Shown here one piece after another: positions 1 to 8,503 of a stretch of 47,546 nt of DNA (positions are counted from its first letter, which is position 1; the number at the start of each line of letters is the position of its first letter). The position numbers were made by a program, and so were the translations under genes. The DNA is from Clostridia bacterium (GTDB lineage Bacteria > Bacillota_A > Clostridia > Christensenellales > Borkfalkiaceae): the NCBI GenBank assembly GCA_017504735.1, contig JAFVQP010000106.1, positions 1-47,546 on the forward strand. Direction: 5' to 3'. The notes under the pieces are model-generated. The model saw only the letters and a program-made list of their open reading frames with translations. It was not told the origin of the DNA and searched no databases.

Positions 1-91
1 TATAACTTAAATGGTTATTTCTCATATCTAGTATAACAGATATTTTGAATTCTGGCGAGTAGTTTTTGTTCTTTGTTCCTTTCTTTCTCAT
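1..91 (-). CDS. IS3-family transposase OrfA-like protein, N-terminal fragment
   Basis: The ATG at 89-91 opens a frame of 30 codons that leaves the window at position 1. It starts MRKKGTKNKNYSPEF and continues KISVILDMRNNHLSY. The YSPEFK...V..........LSY pattern is typical of the first helix of the helix-turn-helix domain of OrfA proteins of IS3-type elements, which bind the element ends. GGAGGTG lies about 11 nt upstream. The frame is open to the edge, so nothing suggests decay in the visible part. It could instead be another transposase-like HTH protein; the rest of the gene lies outside the window. Confidence 0.6.
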   Translation of the reverse strand, partial: MRKKGTKNKNYSPEFKISVILDMRNNHLSY

Positions 92-136
92 AAAAAAATA
101 TACACCTCCAAAAGTTTGTCTAACTTTTGGGGTGCA
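1..136 (-). mobile_element. End of an IS3-like insertion sequence (partial)
   Basis: On the minus strand the element appears to begin near position 136 with TGCACCCCAAAAGTTAGAC, which looks like an IS3/IS150-type terminal inverted repeat. An OrfA-like reading frame follows and runs off the left edge of the window. The end folds into a hairpin (about 103-117 with 120-134, CCAAAAGTT pairing with AACTTTTGG) whose 3' side carries the GGAGGTG ribosome binding site. Seen: the hairpin, the ribosome binding site and the 30-residue start. Inferred: the IS3 family and the exact boundary. The other end and the target duplication are outside the window. Confidence 0.6.
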
Positions 137-160
137 TATCACTTCGGGTGATTTTTACTT

Positions 161-922
161 TTAAATAAACGGTTTTTCGATGAGCTGTAAGTTTAGCTCT
201 TTCACCATTTGCATGGCGGTTTCCACCGACGGTTTATGGTGAAATTCCTTCGGGGAATGTGCATCTACACCAAATACGATTTGATTGCCGACTTTACCTG
301 CAATTTCAAACAGTCTTCTATCGGGATAGTGACGGTTGGTGCGCAAGCCCAAGAGGTTGATTTCTAAGGGAATATTCAAGGCTTTCGCGGCTTCGCAAAG
401 GCGTTTATACTCTTCCTCGTACACCTCTTTCCCGTAGCGGTAGCCTGCCAAATCGGGGTGCGCCAAATAGGCAAAATGCCCCGTCTTTAAACCCTCGATG
501 ATTTGCGCAATATATTCGCGGAAAATGTTTTCGTCCGTATTGTGCGGAATGTAAGGGGTGTTGATTTCATTACCGCCGAAATGTTGACCCATGATCAGGT
601 AGTCGGGTTTTACTTGGGTTAAAAACTCCATTTCACTTGCGTGGTATTTGGGGTAATACTCCAGCTCAAACCCAAGCAAAAGGCGGATATCCTTTTCGTA
701 TTCCTTTTGCAGGGCGCGTACGCTGTCTGCGTATTCAAACAGCTCGTCCGTGCGCATACGGAAGGCGGAATAATAGTCGGTATTCGGGAAAAGGTAGGGG
801 GCATGGTCGGAAAAACCAAGCGTTTTTATCCCTGCTTGGATGGCAGCTTCGACGTATTCACGGTCGGTGCCGTCCGCGTGATTGCACCTTGCGGTGTGCG
901 TGTGGTAATTATACGGTAACAT
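161..922 (-). CDS. PHP-family histidinol-phosphatase-like phosphoesterase
   Basis: This is a 253-residue protein of the PHP metal-dependent phosphoesterase superfamily. It resembles HisK-type histidinol-phosphatase, which dephosphorylates histidinol phosphate in histidine synthesis. Metal-binding motifs are visible: NYHTHTARCNHADG at residues 5-18, GFSDHAPY near 37, ELEYY near 67, GQHF near 112, LAHPD near 154 and a C-terminal GVDAHSP. The length fits HisK. The gene starts 1 bp after the ABC ATPase stop and has AAAGGTG 9 nt before its ATG, so it is the last gene of the amino-acid transport operon. No other his gene is in the window, so histidinol phosphate as substrate is inferred from the family. 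A broader PHP hydrolase role is possible. Confidence 0.8.
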   Translation of the reverse strand: MLPYNYHTHTARCNHADGTDREYVEAAIQAGIKTLGFSDHAPYLFPNTDYYSAFRMRTDELFEYADSVRALQKEYEKDIRLLLGFELEYYPKYHASEMEFLTQVKPDYLIMGQHFGGNEINTPYIPHNTDENIFREYIAQIIEGLKTGHFAYLAHPDLAGYRYGKEVYEEEYKRLCEAAKALNIPLEINLLGLRTNRHYPDRRLFEIAGKVGNQIVFGVDAHSPKEFHHKPSVETAMQMVKELNLQLIEKPFI

Positions 923-923
923 C

Positions 924-1814
924 TTATAACACCTTTGACAAGAAGTCTTTTAATCGTTCATCTTTAGGATTTGCAAAGAATTCTTGGGGGGTATTTTCTT
1001 CCTTGATAACTCCCTCATTCATGAAGATAACGCGGTTTGCAACCTCTTTCGCAAAGCCCATTTCGTGCGTAACCACGACCATGGTCATGCCGAGTTTTGC
1101 AAGGTCAGTCATAACCTTCAATACTTCGCCAACCATTTCAGGGTCGAGTGCCGAGGTAGGTTCGTCAAAGAGCATTACGTCGGGGTTCATTGCAAGCGCG
1201 CGGACGATAGCAATACGTTGCTTTTGACCGCCTGAAAGGGTGGAAGGGTAAACGTTTGCTTTATCTTCCAAGCCAACCAATGCCAGCAATTCCAACGCTT
1301 TTGCCTTGGCTTCTTCTTTGATTTGCGCTTTCGTCTTTTCGATGGGAAGAAGGTCTGCTTTCTCCTTACGGAAGACGTTGCCTATCGTGGTGAAGAAGTT
1401 TTTCCATTTCACCTTACGAAGGTTGGCAAACCCGATGGTTACGGGGGCAAGGGTGATGTTTTGTAAAACCGTTTTGTTGTTGAAAAGGTTGAATTGTTGG
1501 AAAACCATACCGATGTGTTGACGGTGTTTGTTGATATCAACGCTGAAGTCGGCAATGTCTTCGCCACGGAAGAAAATGGAACCGCCCGTAGGGTCTTCCA
1601 TACAGTTCAAGCAACGAAGGAAGGTGGATTTACCGCAACCCGAAGGCCCGATAATTGCCACAACGTCCCCTTGATGGATTTCAATATTGATATCCTTGAG
1701 AACTTCGTTGTCACCGAATTTTTTGTTCAAATGCTCGATTTTGAGGATGGTTTTTTCTGTGTTATTATCTGCCATCTCCGTTGTGGTTATTGCAATTTTT
1801 TCGTCTATAGTCAT
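924..1814 (-). CDS. Polar amino-acid ABC transporter ATP-binding protein (GlnQ/ArtP type)
   Basis: This is the ATPase of an amino-acid uptake system and acts at the inner face of the membrane. Visible motifs are Walker [10 protein letters not shown], the Q-loop VFQQFNLF, signature LSGGQKQR, Walker [13 protein letters not shown] and the H-loop VVTHEM. A GTG at 1823 would add three residues, but AAGAGGTGG lies at the right distance only for the ATG at 1814, so that start is chosen (296 residues). GlnQ proteins usually have about 240 residues. The extra length is an N-terminal extension of about 20 residues and an insertion of about 35 residues between the Q-loop and the signature, rich in Lys, Phe and Trp. 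The gene lies 12 bp after the permease stop. Confidence 0.9.
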   Translation of the reverse strand: MTIDEKIAITTTEMADNNTEKTILKIEHLNKKFGDNEVLKDINIEIHQGDVVAIIGPSGCGKSTFLRCLNCMEDPTGGSIFFRGEDIADFSVDINKHRQHIGMVFQQFNLFNNKTVLQNITLAPVTIGFANLRKVKWKNFFTTIGNVFRKEKADLLPIEKTKAQIKEEAKAKALELLALVGLEDKANVYPSTLSGGQKQRIAIVRALAMNPDVMLFDEPTSALDPEMVGEVLKVMTDLAKLGMTMVVVTHEMGFAKEVANRVIFMNEGVIKEENTPQEFFANPKDERLKDFLSKVL

Positions 1815-1826
1815 ATTAGCCACCTC

Positions 1827-2561
1827 TTACGCTGCCTTTTTACTCTTCGCCGGGGAGGATTTATCGCTCTTTGCAAGCGCTTTTTCCATCAAGCGAACGA
1901 GTAAGGTAATCAACAATACCAGTACGATGTAAATTGCCGCCATTACGAGGTAGGGGACCATTTTTTCGTAGTTTTTACTGCCGATTGCGGTGAGTGCCGT
2001 GTATAAGTCGTACACGGTAATGAAACTCAACACGGAAGTTTCCTTGATAAGGGTAATAAATTCGTTGCCAAGTGTGGGCAGGATATTTTTGATGGCTTGC
2101 GGAATTACGATTTTTATCATCGTAACACCGTAGCTCAAGCCCACAGCTCTGCCTGCTTCCATTTGTCCTTTATCCACGGAGTTGATGCCGCCACGCATAA
2201 TTTCAGAAACGTATGCGCCGCTGTTCATGCCAAATACAATAATACCGACGGTGAGGGATTCTACGTTTTTAACGCCCAAAGAGGGGAGGAGTACGTAGTA
2301 AGCAAGCAAGAGTTGTACCGCCATCGGGGTGCCACGGAAAAGTGCGACGTATATCGAACAGATTTTATCCAAAAAACGAATGGAACGGCGGTATTTCGGT
2401 GCAACCTTGACTACAGCGATAAGCGTACCGAGGATGATACCGATGATCAAACCAAATACGGCAACTTGCACTGTATTAAATAGCCCCTTTACAAGAAGCT
2501 CTTGGAAATATTCACTCTCCATTGTCTTGAAGAATTTTTCCCATTTTGTAGCCCAATCCAT
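1827..2561 (-). CDS. Polar amino-acid ABC transporter permease
   Basis: This 244-residue integral membrane protein belongs to the His/Glu/Gln/Arg/opine permease family. It forms the channel of the uptake system encoded by its neighbours. Several hydrophobic segments are visible, for example QVAVFGLIIGIILGTLIAVV, with the family's LFRGTPMAVQLLLAYY motif after the second helix. The EAA loop, which contacts the ATPase, is seen as EAGRAVGLSYGVTMIKIVIPQAIKN. The C-terminus is Lys-rich. It follows the binding-protein gene after a hairpin at 2598-2628 that probably lowers its expression relative to the binding protein. Confidence 0.92.
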   Translation of the reverse strand: MDWATKWEKFFKTMESEYFQELLVKGLFNTVQVAVFGLIIGIILGTLIAVVKVAPKYRRSIRFLDKICSIYVALFRGTPMAVQLLLAYYVLLPSLGVKNVESLTVGIIVFGMNSGAYVSEIMRGGINSVDKGQMEAGRAVGLSYGVTMIKIVIPQAIKNILPTLGNEFITLIKETSVLSFITVYDLYTALTAIGSKNYEKMVPYLVMAAIYIVLVLLITLLVRLMEKALAKSDKSSPAKSKKAA

Positions 2562-2597
2562 AATATTCTCCTATTTTATTGTGAGTTTTATTACGCA

Positions 2598-2628
2598 AAA
2601 TTTCCCGCAGTAGCCCTGCGGGAAATTT
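2598..2628 (-). terminator. Intra-operon hairpin between binding protein and permease genes
   Basis: A perfect 13-bp stem (2598-2610 with 2616-2628, arms AAATTTCCCGCAG and CTGCGGGAAATTT) closes a 5-nt loop. On the minus strand it is followed by only a short T run. This suits a partial terminator or mRNA-stabilising hairpin downstream of the binding-protein gene, a common arrangement in ABC uptake operons. Confidence 0.75.
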
Positions 2629-2653
2629 ATACAAATCGTTTTCTTAAATGCGA

Positions 2654-3538
2654 TTAGTTGTTAGCAGCTTTTACAAGTGCGTTTGCGGGAGCTTCGTCTA
2701 CAACTACTGCGTAGATGTTGCCGTTGATAAGGTCGGTAACTGCATCTTGTGCGGTTGCGTAGCCTTTGCCTTCAATGTTTGCAAAACCAGCATAGCCCCA
2801 ATCTTCATCACCGTTTACGTACATACCGCCCGTCGTACCGATTTGGTAACCAATCTTCTTGCCGTTAAGGGCTGCCAAAACAGCTTCTACTTCTTCAACA
2901 GTCTTGCAGTTGTCGAAATCGGTGCAATCTGCAGCAACGATCAATTTCGGAGATGCTTCGTAGTATTCCTGGGTGAAACCATAGAGGGCTTTTATGTCTT
3001 CGCTTGCCGTAATACCAGCCATACCGATGTCAGCGTAGCCTGCTTCTACCTGTGTGAAGATGTCGTCGAAACCGATGTTTTTGATGACAAGGTCAAGGTC
3101 TTTTGCTTCTGCGTAAGCTGCTGCGATTTCGATATCCAAACCGTAGATTTTACCATCATCGCCAAGATATTCGAAAGGTTCGAAGGGGCAGTTGGTAACA
3201 ACTACGAAGTTGCCGTCCGTATTTGCAACGTCCGTCGTGGTTACGTCGTAGCCAACTTTCGTGCCTTCGCCTTCAAAGTATTTAGCAACGAGTGCATCAA
3301 ACTTGCCTTCCGATTTGAACGTCGTGAAGAATGCGTTGAAGTCGTCAACAAGTGCCGTGTTCGTTTTCTTCGTAACGAATGCGTATTCTTCTTCGGTAAG
3401 TTTTACTTCAATCGATTTTACCAAATCTTTTGCTTCGTCGCCGCTGTCTTTATTGAAGAGGTTGCAAGATGCCATACCAAGTGCGCCGAATGCCGTAACA
3501 GTTGCCAAAAGTGCCGTCGTGATTTTTTTGAGTTTCAT
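2654..3538 (-). CDS. Amino-acid-binding lipoprotein of ABC transporter, apparently circularly permuted
   Basis: This 294-residue extracellular solute-binding protein (family 3 fold) is anchored by a lipid. It has a signal peptide (residues 1-24) and a lipobox ending at Cys25. The type-2 binding fold starts at residues 111-128 (FVVVTNCPFEPFEYL) and continues through GLDIEIAAAYAE, ADIGMAGITASED, IGYQIGTTGG and AVVVDEAPANALV, but stops there. The segment that normally closes such proteins (EEYAFVTKKTNTALV...FKSEGKFDALVAKYF, residues 50-88) sits at the N-terminus instead. The product therefore looks circularly permuted yet complete. AAGGAG lies 10 nt before the ATG. It is first in its operon. The ligand cannot be told beyond a polar amino acid. 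Confidence 0.9.
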   Translation of the reverse strand: MKLKKITTALLATVTAFGALGMASCNLFNKDSGDEAKDLVKSIEVKLTEEEYAFVTKKTNTALVDDFNAFFTTFKSEGKFDALVAKYFEGEGTKVGYDVTTTDVANTDGNFVVVTNCPFEPFEYLGDDGKIYGLDIEIAAAYAEAKDLDLVIKNIGFDDIFTQVEAGYADIGMAGITASEDIKALYGFTQEYYEASPKLIVAADCTDFDNCKTVEEVEAVLAALNGKKIGYQIGTTGGMYVNGDEDWGYAGFANIEGKGYATAQDAVTDLINGNIYAVVVDEAPANALVKAANN

Positions 3539-3582
3539 AATTCATTTTCTCCTTAAAATGTTGTCAAGTTATTGTATATGCA

Positions 3583-3611
3583 ATTTTACGCCTATTTTTG
3601 CATAATGTCAA
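3583..3611 (-). promoter_or_regulatory. Sigma-A promoter of the amino-acid uptake operon
   Basis: On the minus strand TTGACA (3606-3611) and TAAAAT (3583-3588) are separated by 17 nt. This lies about 45 nt upstream of the lipoprotein start codon. It sits in an AT-rich region shared with the divergent tgt promoter. Confidence 0.8.
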
Positions 3612-3740
3612 CTGTTTTTTATATGTTTTTTAAATTTTTTTTGAATATTTTTAATATTTTTATGCATAAATGTATAAAATTATTGCATATAATGTATAAA
3701 TTTATTTTCATGGTAAAAAGGTGCGAGGAAACAAAAGCCC

Positions 3741-3769
3741 TTGCATTTTTTTTGAAAGTGTGTTATAAT
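3741..3769 (+). promoter_or_regulatory. Sigma-A promoter of tgt
   Basis: TTGCAT (3741-3746), a 17-nt spacer and a consensus TATAAT (3764-3769) lie about 30 nt before the tgt start codon. Confidence 0.8.
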
Positions 3770-3794
3770 CGTTGCAATGGAAGAAGGCAGGTAA

Positions 3795-5006
<1,212 letters not shown>

Positions 5007-5138
5007 ACGAGGGAAACTGTAAAAACGAGAGATAACACTCGTTGCAAGGTCAAGCGGAACGCTTGTCGTGCATTCACCAAGATGTTATAGACAAATAGGG
5101 GCTATTTTAGCAATCCAACGTGCGCATACGCGTATATA
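5007..5138. other. Gene-free stretch after tgt with small hairpins and a partial repeat tail
   Basis: The 338-bp gap between tgt and the next gene holds the repeat copy at its left end, a terminator at 5139-5170 and a promoter at its right end. Between them are a short inverted repeat (ACGAG...CTCGT near 5025-5045), a perfect CAAGCG-GAA-CGCTTG hairpin near 5053-5067, and a second copy of the repeat tail (GTGCATTCACCAAGATG near 5070). No open frame or tRNA is seen. Confidence 0.5.
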
Positions 5139-5170
5139 ATAAGGAAGGGGATAGCTCTTCCTTATTTTCT
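5139..5170 (+). terminator. Rho-independent terminator downstream of tgt
   Basis: A 9-bp stem, ATAAGGAAG (5139-5147) with CTTCCTTAT (5157-5165), is followed by TTTCTT. Confidence 0.7.
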
Positions 5171-5207
5171 TAAATCGTAAAATTTAAAAAATATTTTCAA
5201 AAAGTAC

Positions 5208-5236
5208 TTGACAAGATTCATTTTGTATGATATCAT
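5208..5236 (+). promoter_or_regulatory. Sigma-A promoter of the ABC exporter operon
   Basis: TTGACA (5208-5213), 17 nt and TATCAT (5231-5236) lie about 35 nt upstream of the first exporter gene. The -10 hexamer is inside a palindrome (see the operator entry). Confidence 0.8.
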
Positions 5237-5247
5237 TTTGATATCAA
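5227..5247. promoter_or_regulatory. Paired palindromes over the -10 region, putative operator
   Basis: Two 10-bp palindromes, ATGATATCAT (5227-5236) and TTGATATCAA (5238-5247), share the core TGATATCA. Their centres are 11 bp apart, about one helix turn, and they cover the -10 hexamer and the expected start site. This suits a dimeric repressor. No regulator gene lies next to it, so the protein is unknown. Confidence 0.5.
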
Positions 5248-5269
5248 TGAAAAATAATAGGAGAAGGTT

Positions 5270-5971
5270 ATGCTGAAAATTGAAAGTATGACGAAAAATT
5301 ATGGGGATAAAAAGGCAGTGGATAACCTCAACCTGCATATTAAGCCGGGGGAATTGTACGGGTTTATCGGACACAACGGCGCAGGGAAAACCACAACCTT
5401 AAAGGCTTGTTGCGGTATTCTTGGTTTTGAGGAAGGTGAAATCTTCATCGACGGCATATCCGTGCGTAAAAATCCTTTGGATTGTAAGTCGAAAATTGCC
5501 TACATTCCCGATAATCCCGATTTGTACGGCTATATGAGCGGTATTCAATATTTAAACTTTATCGGCGACGTCTTTAAGGTGGCGGCGGACGTGCGTGAAT
5601 TGCGTATCCGTAAATATGCCGAGGATTTTGAGTTGACTTCCGCTTTGGCGCAACCCATTTCTACCTATTCCCACGGTATGAAGCAAAAGCTTGCGGTGAT
5701 TGCGGCGCTTTTACACGAACCGAAATTGATGATTATGGACGAACCGTTTGTGGGGTTAGACCCGAAAGCGGCGCATACCTTAAAGCAGTTGATGCGTGAA
5801 CTTTGCGCGCGCGGCGGTGCAATTTTCTTTTCCACTCACGTGTTAGAAGTGGCGGAAAAGCTGTGCGACAAGGTTGCCATCATTAAGGACGGGAAATTGG
5901 TAAAAGAGGGTACCATGGATGAGGTGAAAGGGGATTCTAGCCTCGAAAACGTATTCTTGGAGTTGGTGTAA
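5270..5971 (+). CDS. ABC exporter ATP-binding protein
   Basis: This 233-residue cytoplasmic ATPase belongs to an ABC-2 type transporter. It has Walker A GHNGAGKTTTL, a signature region YSHGMKQKLAV that departs from the usual LSGGQ, Walker B LMIMDEPFVGLD and the H-loop FSTHVLE. Its best match by pattern is the EcsA/YxlF type. AGGAG precedes the ATG at 5270. It is the first gene after a possibly repressed promoter, and the next gene encodes a long membrane protein that should be its partner. The substrate cannot be told; Ecs-type and bacteriocin or drug export are all possible. Confidence 0.85.
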   Translation: MLKIESMTKNYGDKKAVDNLNLHIKPGELYGFIGHNGAGKTTTLKACCGILGFEEGEIFIDGISVRKNPLDCKSKIAYIPDNPDLYGYMSGIQYLNFIGDVFKVAADVRELRIRKYAEDFELTSALAQPISTYSHGMKQKLAVIAALLHEPKLMIMDEPFVGLDPKAAHTLKQLMRELCARGGAIFFSTHVLEVAEKLCDKVAIIKDGKLVKEGTMDEVKGDSSLENVFLELV

Positions 5972-5983
5972 ATCGAGGTGGCT

Positions 5984-7585
5984 ATGATCAAGGTTTTATT
6001 AAAAAAGCAATGGCTTGCCATGACGGCCTTTTTGATGCAAGGTAAAAATGGGAAACGCCGTTCCAATAAAGCATTGTTTGGGTTTGCCATCTTGCTGTTA
6101 TATGGTTTTGGCGCAATGGGCGCAATGTTTTGGATGTTGGCAGATATGCTGTGTGAACCGCTTACGTCAGCGGGATTGTCCTGGGTGTATTTCTCCTTTA
6201 TGGGGGTAATGGCAACCGCTTTAGGGATAATCGGCGGGATTTTTGCTTCAAAAACGACGTTGTATGAGGCGAAGGATAACGATTTACTCTTTTCTTTACC
6301 GATTCCTGCTTGGACGGTATTGTTTAGCCGTATGTTTGCGTTGTACTTTATCACTTTTGTCTTTGAGGCCTTAGTGTTCATACCATCGCTTATCGTATAT
6401 TATATGGCGGCAGGGGTTGCGCCTTTGTCGTTGCTGGCAGGCTTCGTACTCCTTTTCGTGATGCCCTTGGGGACGTTGGGGCTTTGCAATATTATCGGCG
6501 GGCTGTTGGCTTGGATAACGGCAAAATTGCCTTTCAAAAATCTATTTACCATCGTATTGTTTATTGCCTTTTTTGTGGCGTATATGTTGGCATATTCCAA
6601 GGTGAACGAATACCTGGGGTACGTGCTTGCCAACGGAGAGGCGGTTGGGACGGTGATGGAAACTGTGTTGTACCCTTTCTCACAGGTCGGTTATGCGGCG
6701 ACGGGGGATATGCTTGCGTTGCTGTTGGTATGCCTCATGTTTGGCGGTTTGTTTGCGGCTGTGTATGCGATACTTGCGGTAACCTATTTCCGCATTGCGA
6801 CCATGAAGACGGGGGAACGCCGTGCCAAATATAAGGAAAAAGCGCAGGTGGCGCGCGCGCCCATTTCGGCGCTTTTGCGCCGTGAAATTTTACACATCAT
6901 CAAAAGTCCGATGTATTTATTAAATGCAGGTATGGGATCGTTGATGATGGTGATGGTTGCCGTTATGATGGCGGTAACGGGAGATTTGTTTGGGTTGACG
7001 GAAGAAACCGTGGCGACAATGCCTGGGTTGTCGAAAAATATAGGGCTGTTGGTTGCGTTGGTAACTTGTTTTATGGTTTCTTCTAATTTCATCGCGGCAT
7101 GTTCTGTGTCGTTGGAAGGGGAAAACATTGGCTCGGTACAAGTATTGCCTGTGGACGAGTGGGCAATCCTTCGCGCAAAATTGTATTTGCATATCCTATT
7201 CACGGCAATCCCTGCGGTGATTTTGGGCGTTGCAATGTCCCTGATGATGAATTTGCTTTGGTGGGAAATACTGATTGTGCTGTTGACGGCGTGCATTTCC
7301 ACCGTAATGTTTGCCGCATTTGGTTTGATGGTGAATTTAAAATTGCCCAACCTGCATTGGACAAACGAGATGGTGGCTGTAAAACAAGGTGTTTCCACGT
7401 TGGTGGCGATGTTTGGCGGTTGGGGGATCTCTCTATTGCCCCTCGGCGGATTTTTCCTGTTTGGGAAATATATGGCGGCGTGGGCGTACGCGCTCGTTTG
7501 CCTTGTGTTGTTTGTGGTGTTGGCGGTATTGGTTTTACTGTGGATTTATAAAAAGGGCACGAAAATATTTAGAACGTTAAACTAA
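5984..7585 (+). CDS. ABC exporter membrane protein (large ABC-2 type permease)
   Basis: This multi-pass membrane protein of about 533 residues probably forms the channel for the preceding ATPase. Many hydrophobic segments are seen, for example FGFAILLLYGFGAMGAMFW, LIVYYMAAGVAPLSLLAGFV, FTIVLFIAFFVAYMLAY and the C-terminal VCLVLFVVLAVLVLLWIY. The arrangement of two hydrophobic blocks around a basic middle region (KTGERRAKYKEKAQ) suits large putative ABC exporter subunits. A GTG at 5978 would add two residues, but GAGGT lies upstream of the ATG at 5984, which is preferred. The gap to the ATPase gene is 12 bp. The substrate is unknown. Confidence 0.75.
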   Translation: MIKVLLKKQWLAMTAFLMQGKNGKRRSNKALFGFAILLLYGFGAMGAMFWMLADMLCEPLTSAGLSWVYFSFMGVMATALGIIGGIFASKTTLYEAKDNDLLFSLPIPAWTVLFSRMFALYFITFVFEALVFIPSLIVYYMAAGVAPLSLLAGFVLLFVMPLGTLGLCNIIGGLLAWITAKLPFKNLFTIVLFIAFFVAYMLAYSKVNEYLGYVLANGEAVGTVMETVLYPFSQVGYAATGDMLALLLVCLMFGGLFAAVYAILAVTYFRIATMKTGERRAKYKEKAQVARAPISALLRREILHIIKSPMYLLNAGMGSLMMVMVAVMMAVTGDLFGLTEETVATMPGLSKNIGLLVALVTCFMVSSNFIAACSVSLEGENIGSVQVLPVDEWAILRAKLYLHILFTAIPAVILGVAMSLMMNLLWWEILIVLLTACISTVMFAAFGLMVNLKLPNLHWTNEMVAVKQGVSTLVAMFGGWGISLLPLGGFFLFGKYMAAWAYALVCLVLFVVLAVLVLLWIYKKGTKIFRTLN

Positions 7586-7594
7586 AGGTATGTT

Positions 7595-8503
7595 ATGGAA
7601 GATATTATTAAAATTGACCATCTATATAAGAGTTATGGACCTGTAAAAGCGGTGCAGAATTTGTCCTTCCGTGTGAAGAAGGGGGAGCTTTTTGCCTTCC
7701 TTGGTTTGAATGGCGCGGGGAAGAGTACCACCATTTCGATTATGTGCGGTCAATTGAGAAAAGACGGGGGCAGGGTTGAGATTAACGGTAAAAATTTGGA
7801 TGAAAATCCAGATGAAATCAAACGTGAGTTGGGGGTTGTTTTCCAAAATTCCGTACTAGATAAACCGATTTCCGTTCGTGAAAACTTAAAGACACGTGCA
7901 GCTTTGTATGGCATTTCAGGGGAAGACTTTGAACAGCGCTTGGCGGAGCTGACGGATTTATTTGATTTGTCGGATATTCTCAATCGACCGATTGGGAAAT
8001 TGTCAGGCGGGCAAAAGCGCCGTGTGGACGTGGCGCGCGCTCTTTTGCATAAACCGTCTATACTTATTTTGGACGAGCCGACAACGGGGCTTGACCCGCA
8101 AACAAGAAAAACGGTGTGGAACATCATTGATAATTTGCGGAAGAGCGAAAATATGACCGTAATTCTTACCACCCATTATATGGAAGAGGCGGCGGATGCG
8201 GATTACATTGTCATTTTGGATGCGGGTAAAATTGCGGCGGAAGGTACGCCGTTAGAATTGAAGAATCAATTCACGGGTGATTATATTTATTTGTATGCGG
8301 ATGAGCAGCAGGTAAAATGCTTGGGAAAACCCTATGAAAAATTAGGGGACGGCTACCGTGTGACCTTGCAGGACACGGCGGAGGCAACCGAGTTGATATT
8401 GAAATATCCGCACGTTTTTGTGGATTACGAAATCGTAAAAGGTAAAATGGACGACGTATTTTTGAATGCAACGGGGAAGAATTTAGGGGGTGAAAATGCA
8501 TGA
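7595..8503 (+). CDS. ABC exporter ATP-binding protein (DrrA-like)
   Basis: This 302-residue ATPase has Walker A GLNGAGKSTTI, signature LSGGQKRRVDVARAL, Walker B ILILDEPTTGLDP and the H-loop TTHYMEEA. A C-terminal extension of about 70 residues after the nucleotide-binding domain (from GTPLELKNQF) is typical of DrrA/NodI-type exporters. It lies 9 bp after the previous gene and overlaps the next by 4 bp (ATGA), so it forms a second exporter pair with that permease. Members of this type pump drugs, antibiotics or lipids. The actual cargo is not evident. Confidence 0.87.
   Translation: MEDIIKIDHLYKSYGPVKAVQNLSFRVKKGELFAFLGLNGAGKSTTISIMCGQLRKDGGRVEINGKNLDENPDEIKRELGVVFQNSVLDKPISVRENLKTRAALYGISGEDFEQRLAELTDLFDLSDILNRPIGKLSGGQKRRVDVARALLHKPSILILDEPTTGLDPQTRKTVWNIIDNLRKSENMTVILTTHYMEEAADADYIVILDAGKIAAEGTPLELKNQFTGDYIYLYADEQQVKCLGKPYEKLGDGYRVTLQDTAEATELILKYPHVFVDYEIVKGKMDDVFLNATGKNLGGENA

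Noticed and set aside
91..134. Ordinary terminator of the amino-acid uptake operon
   Set aside because: The hairpin with its minus-strand T run looks like one, but it sits in the end of an insertion sequence and the T run separates a ribosome binding site from a transposase ATG. It may still stop transcription.
2648..3556. Plus-strand frame of 302 codons opposite the binding-protein gene
   Set aside because: It is Cys/Val/Phe-rich with no domain and no ribosome binding site. The minus-strand frame is a full lipoprotein.
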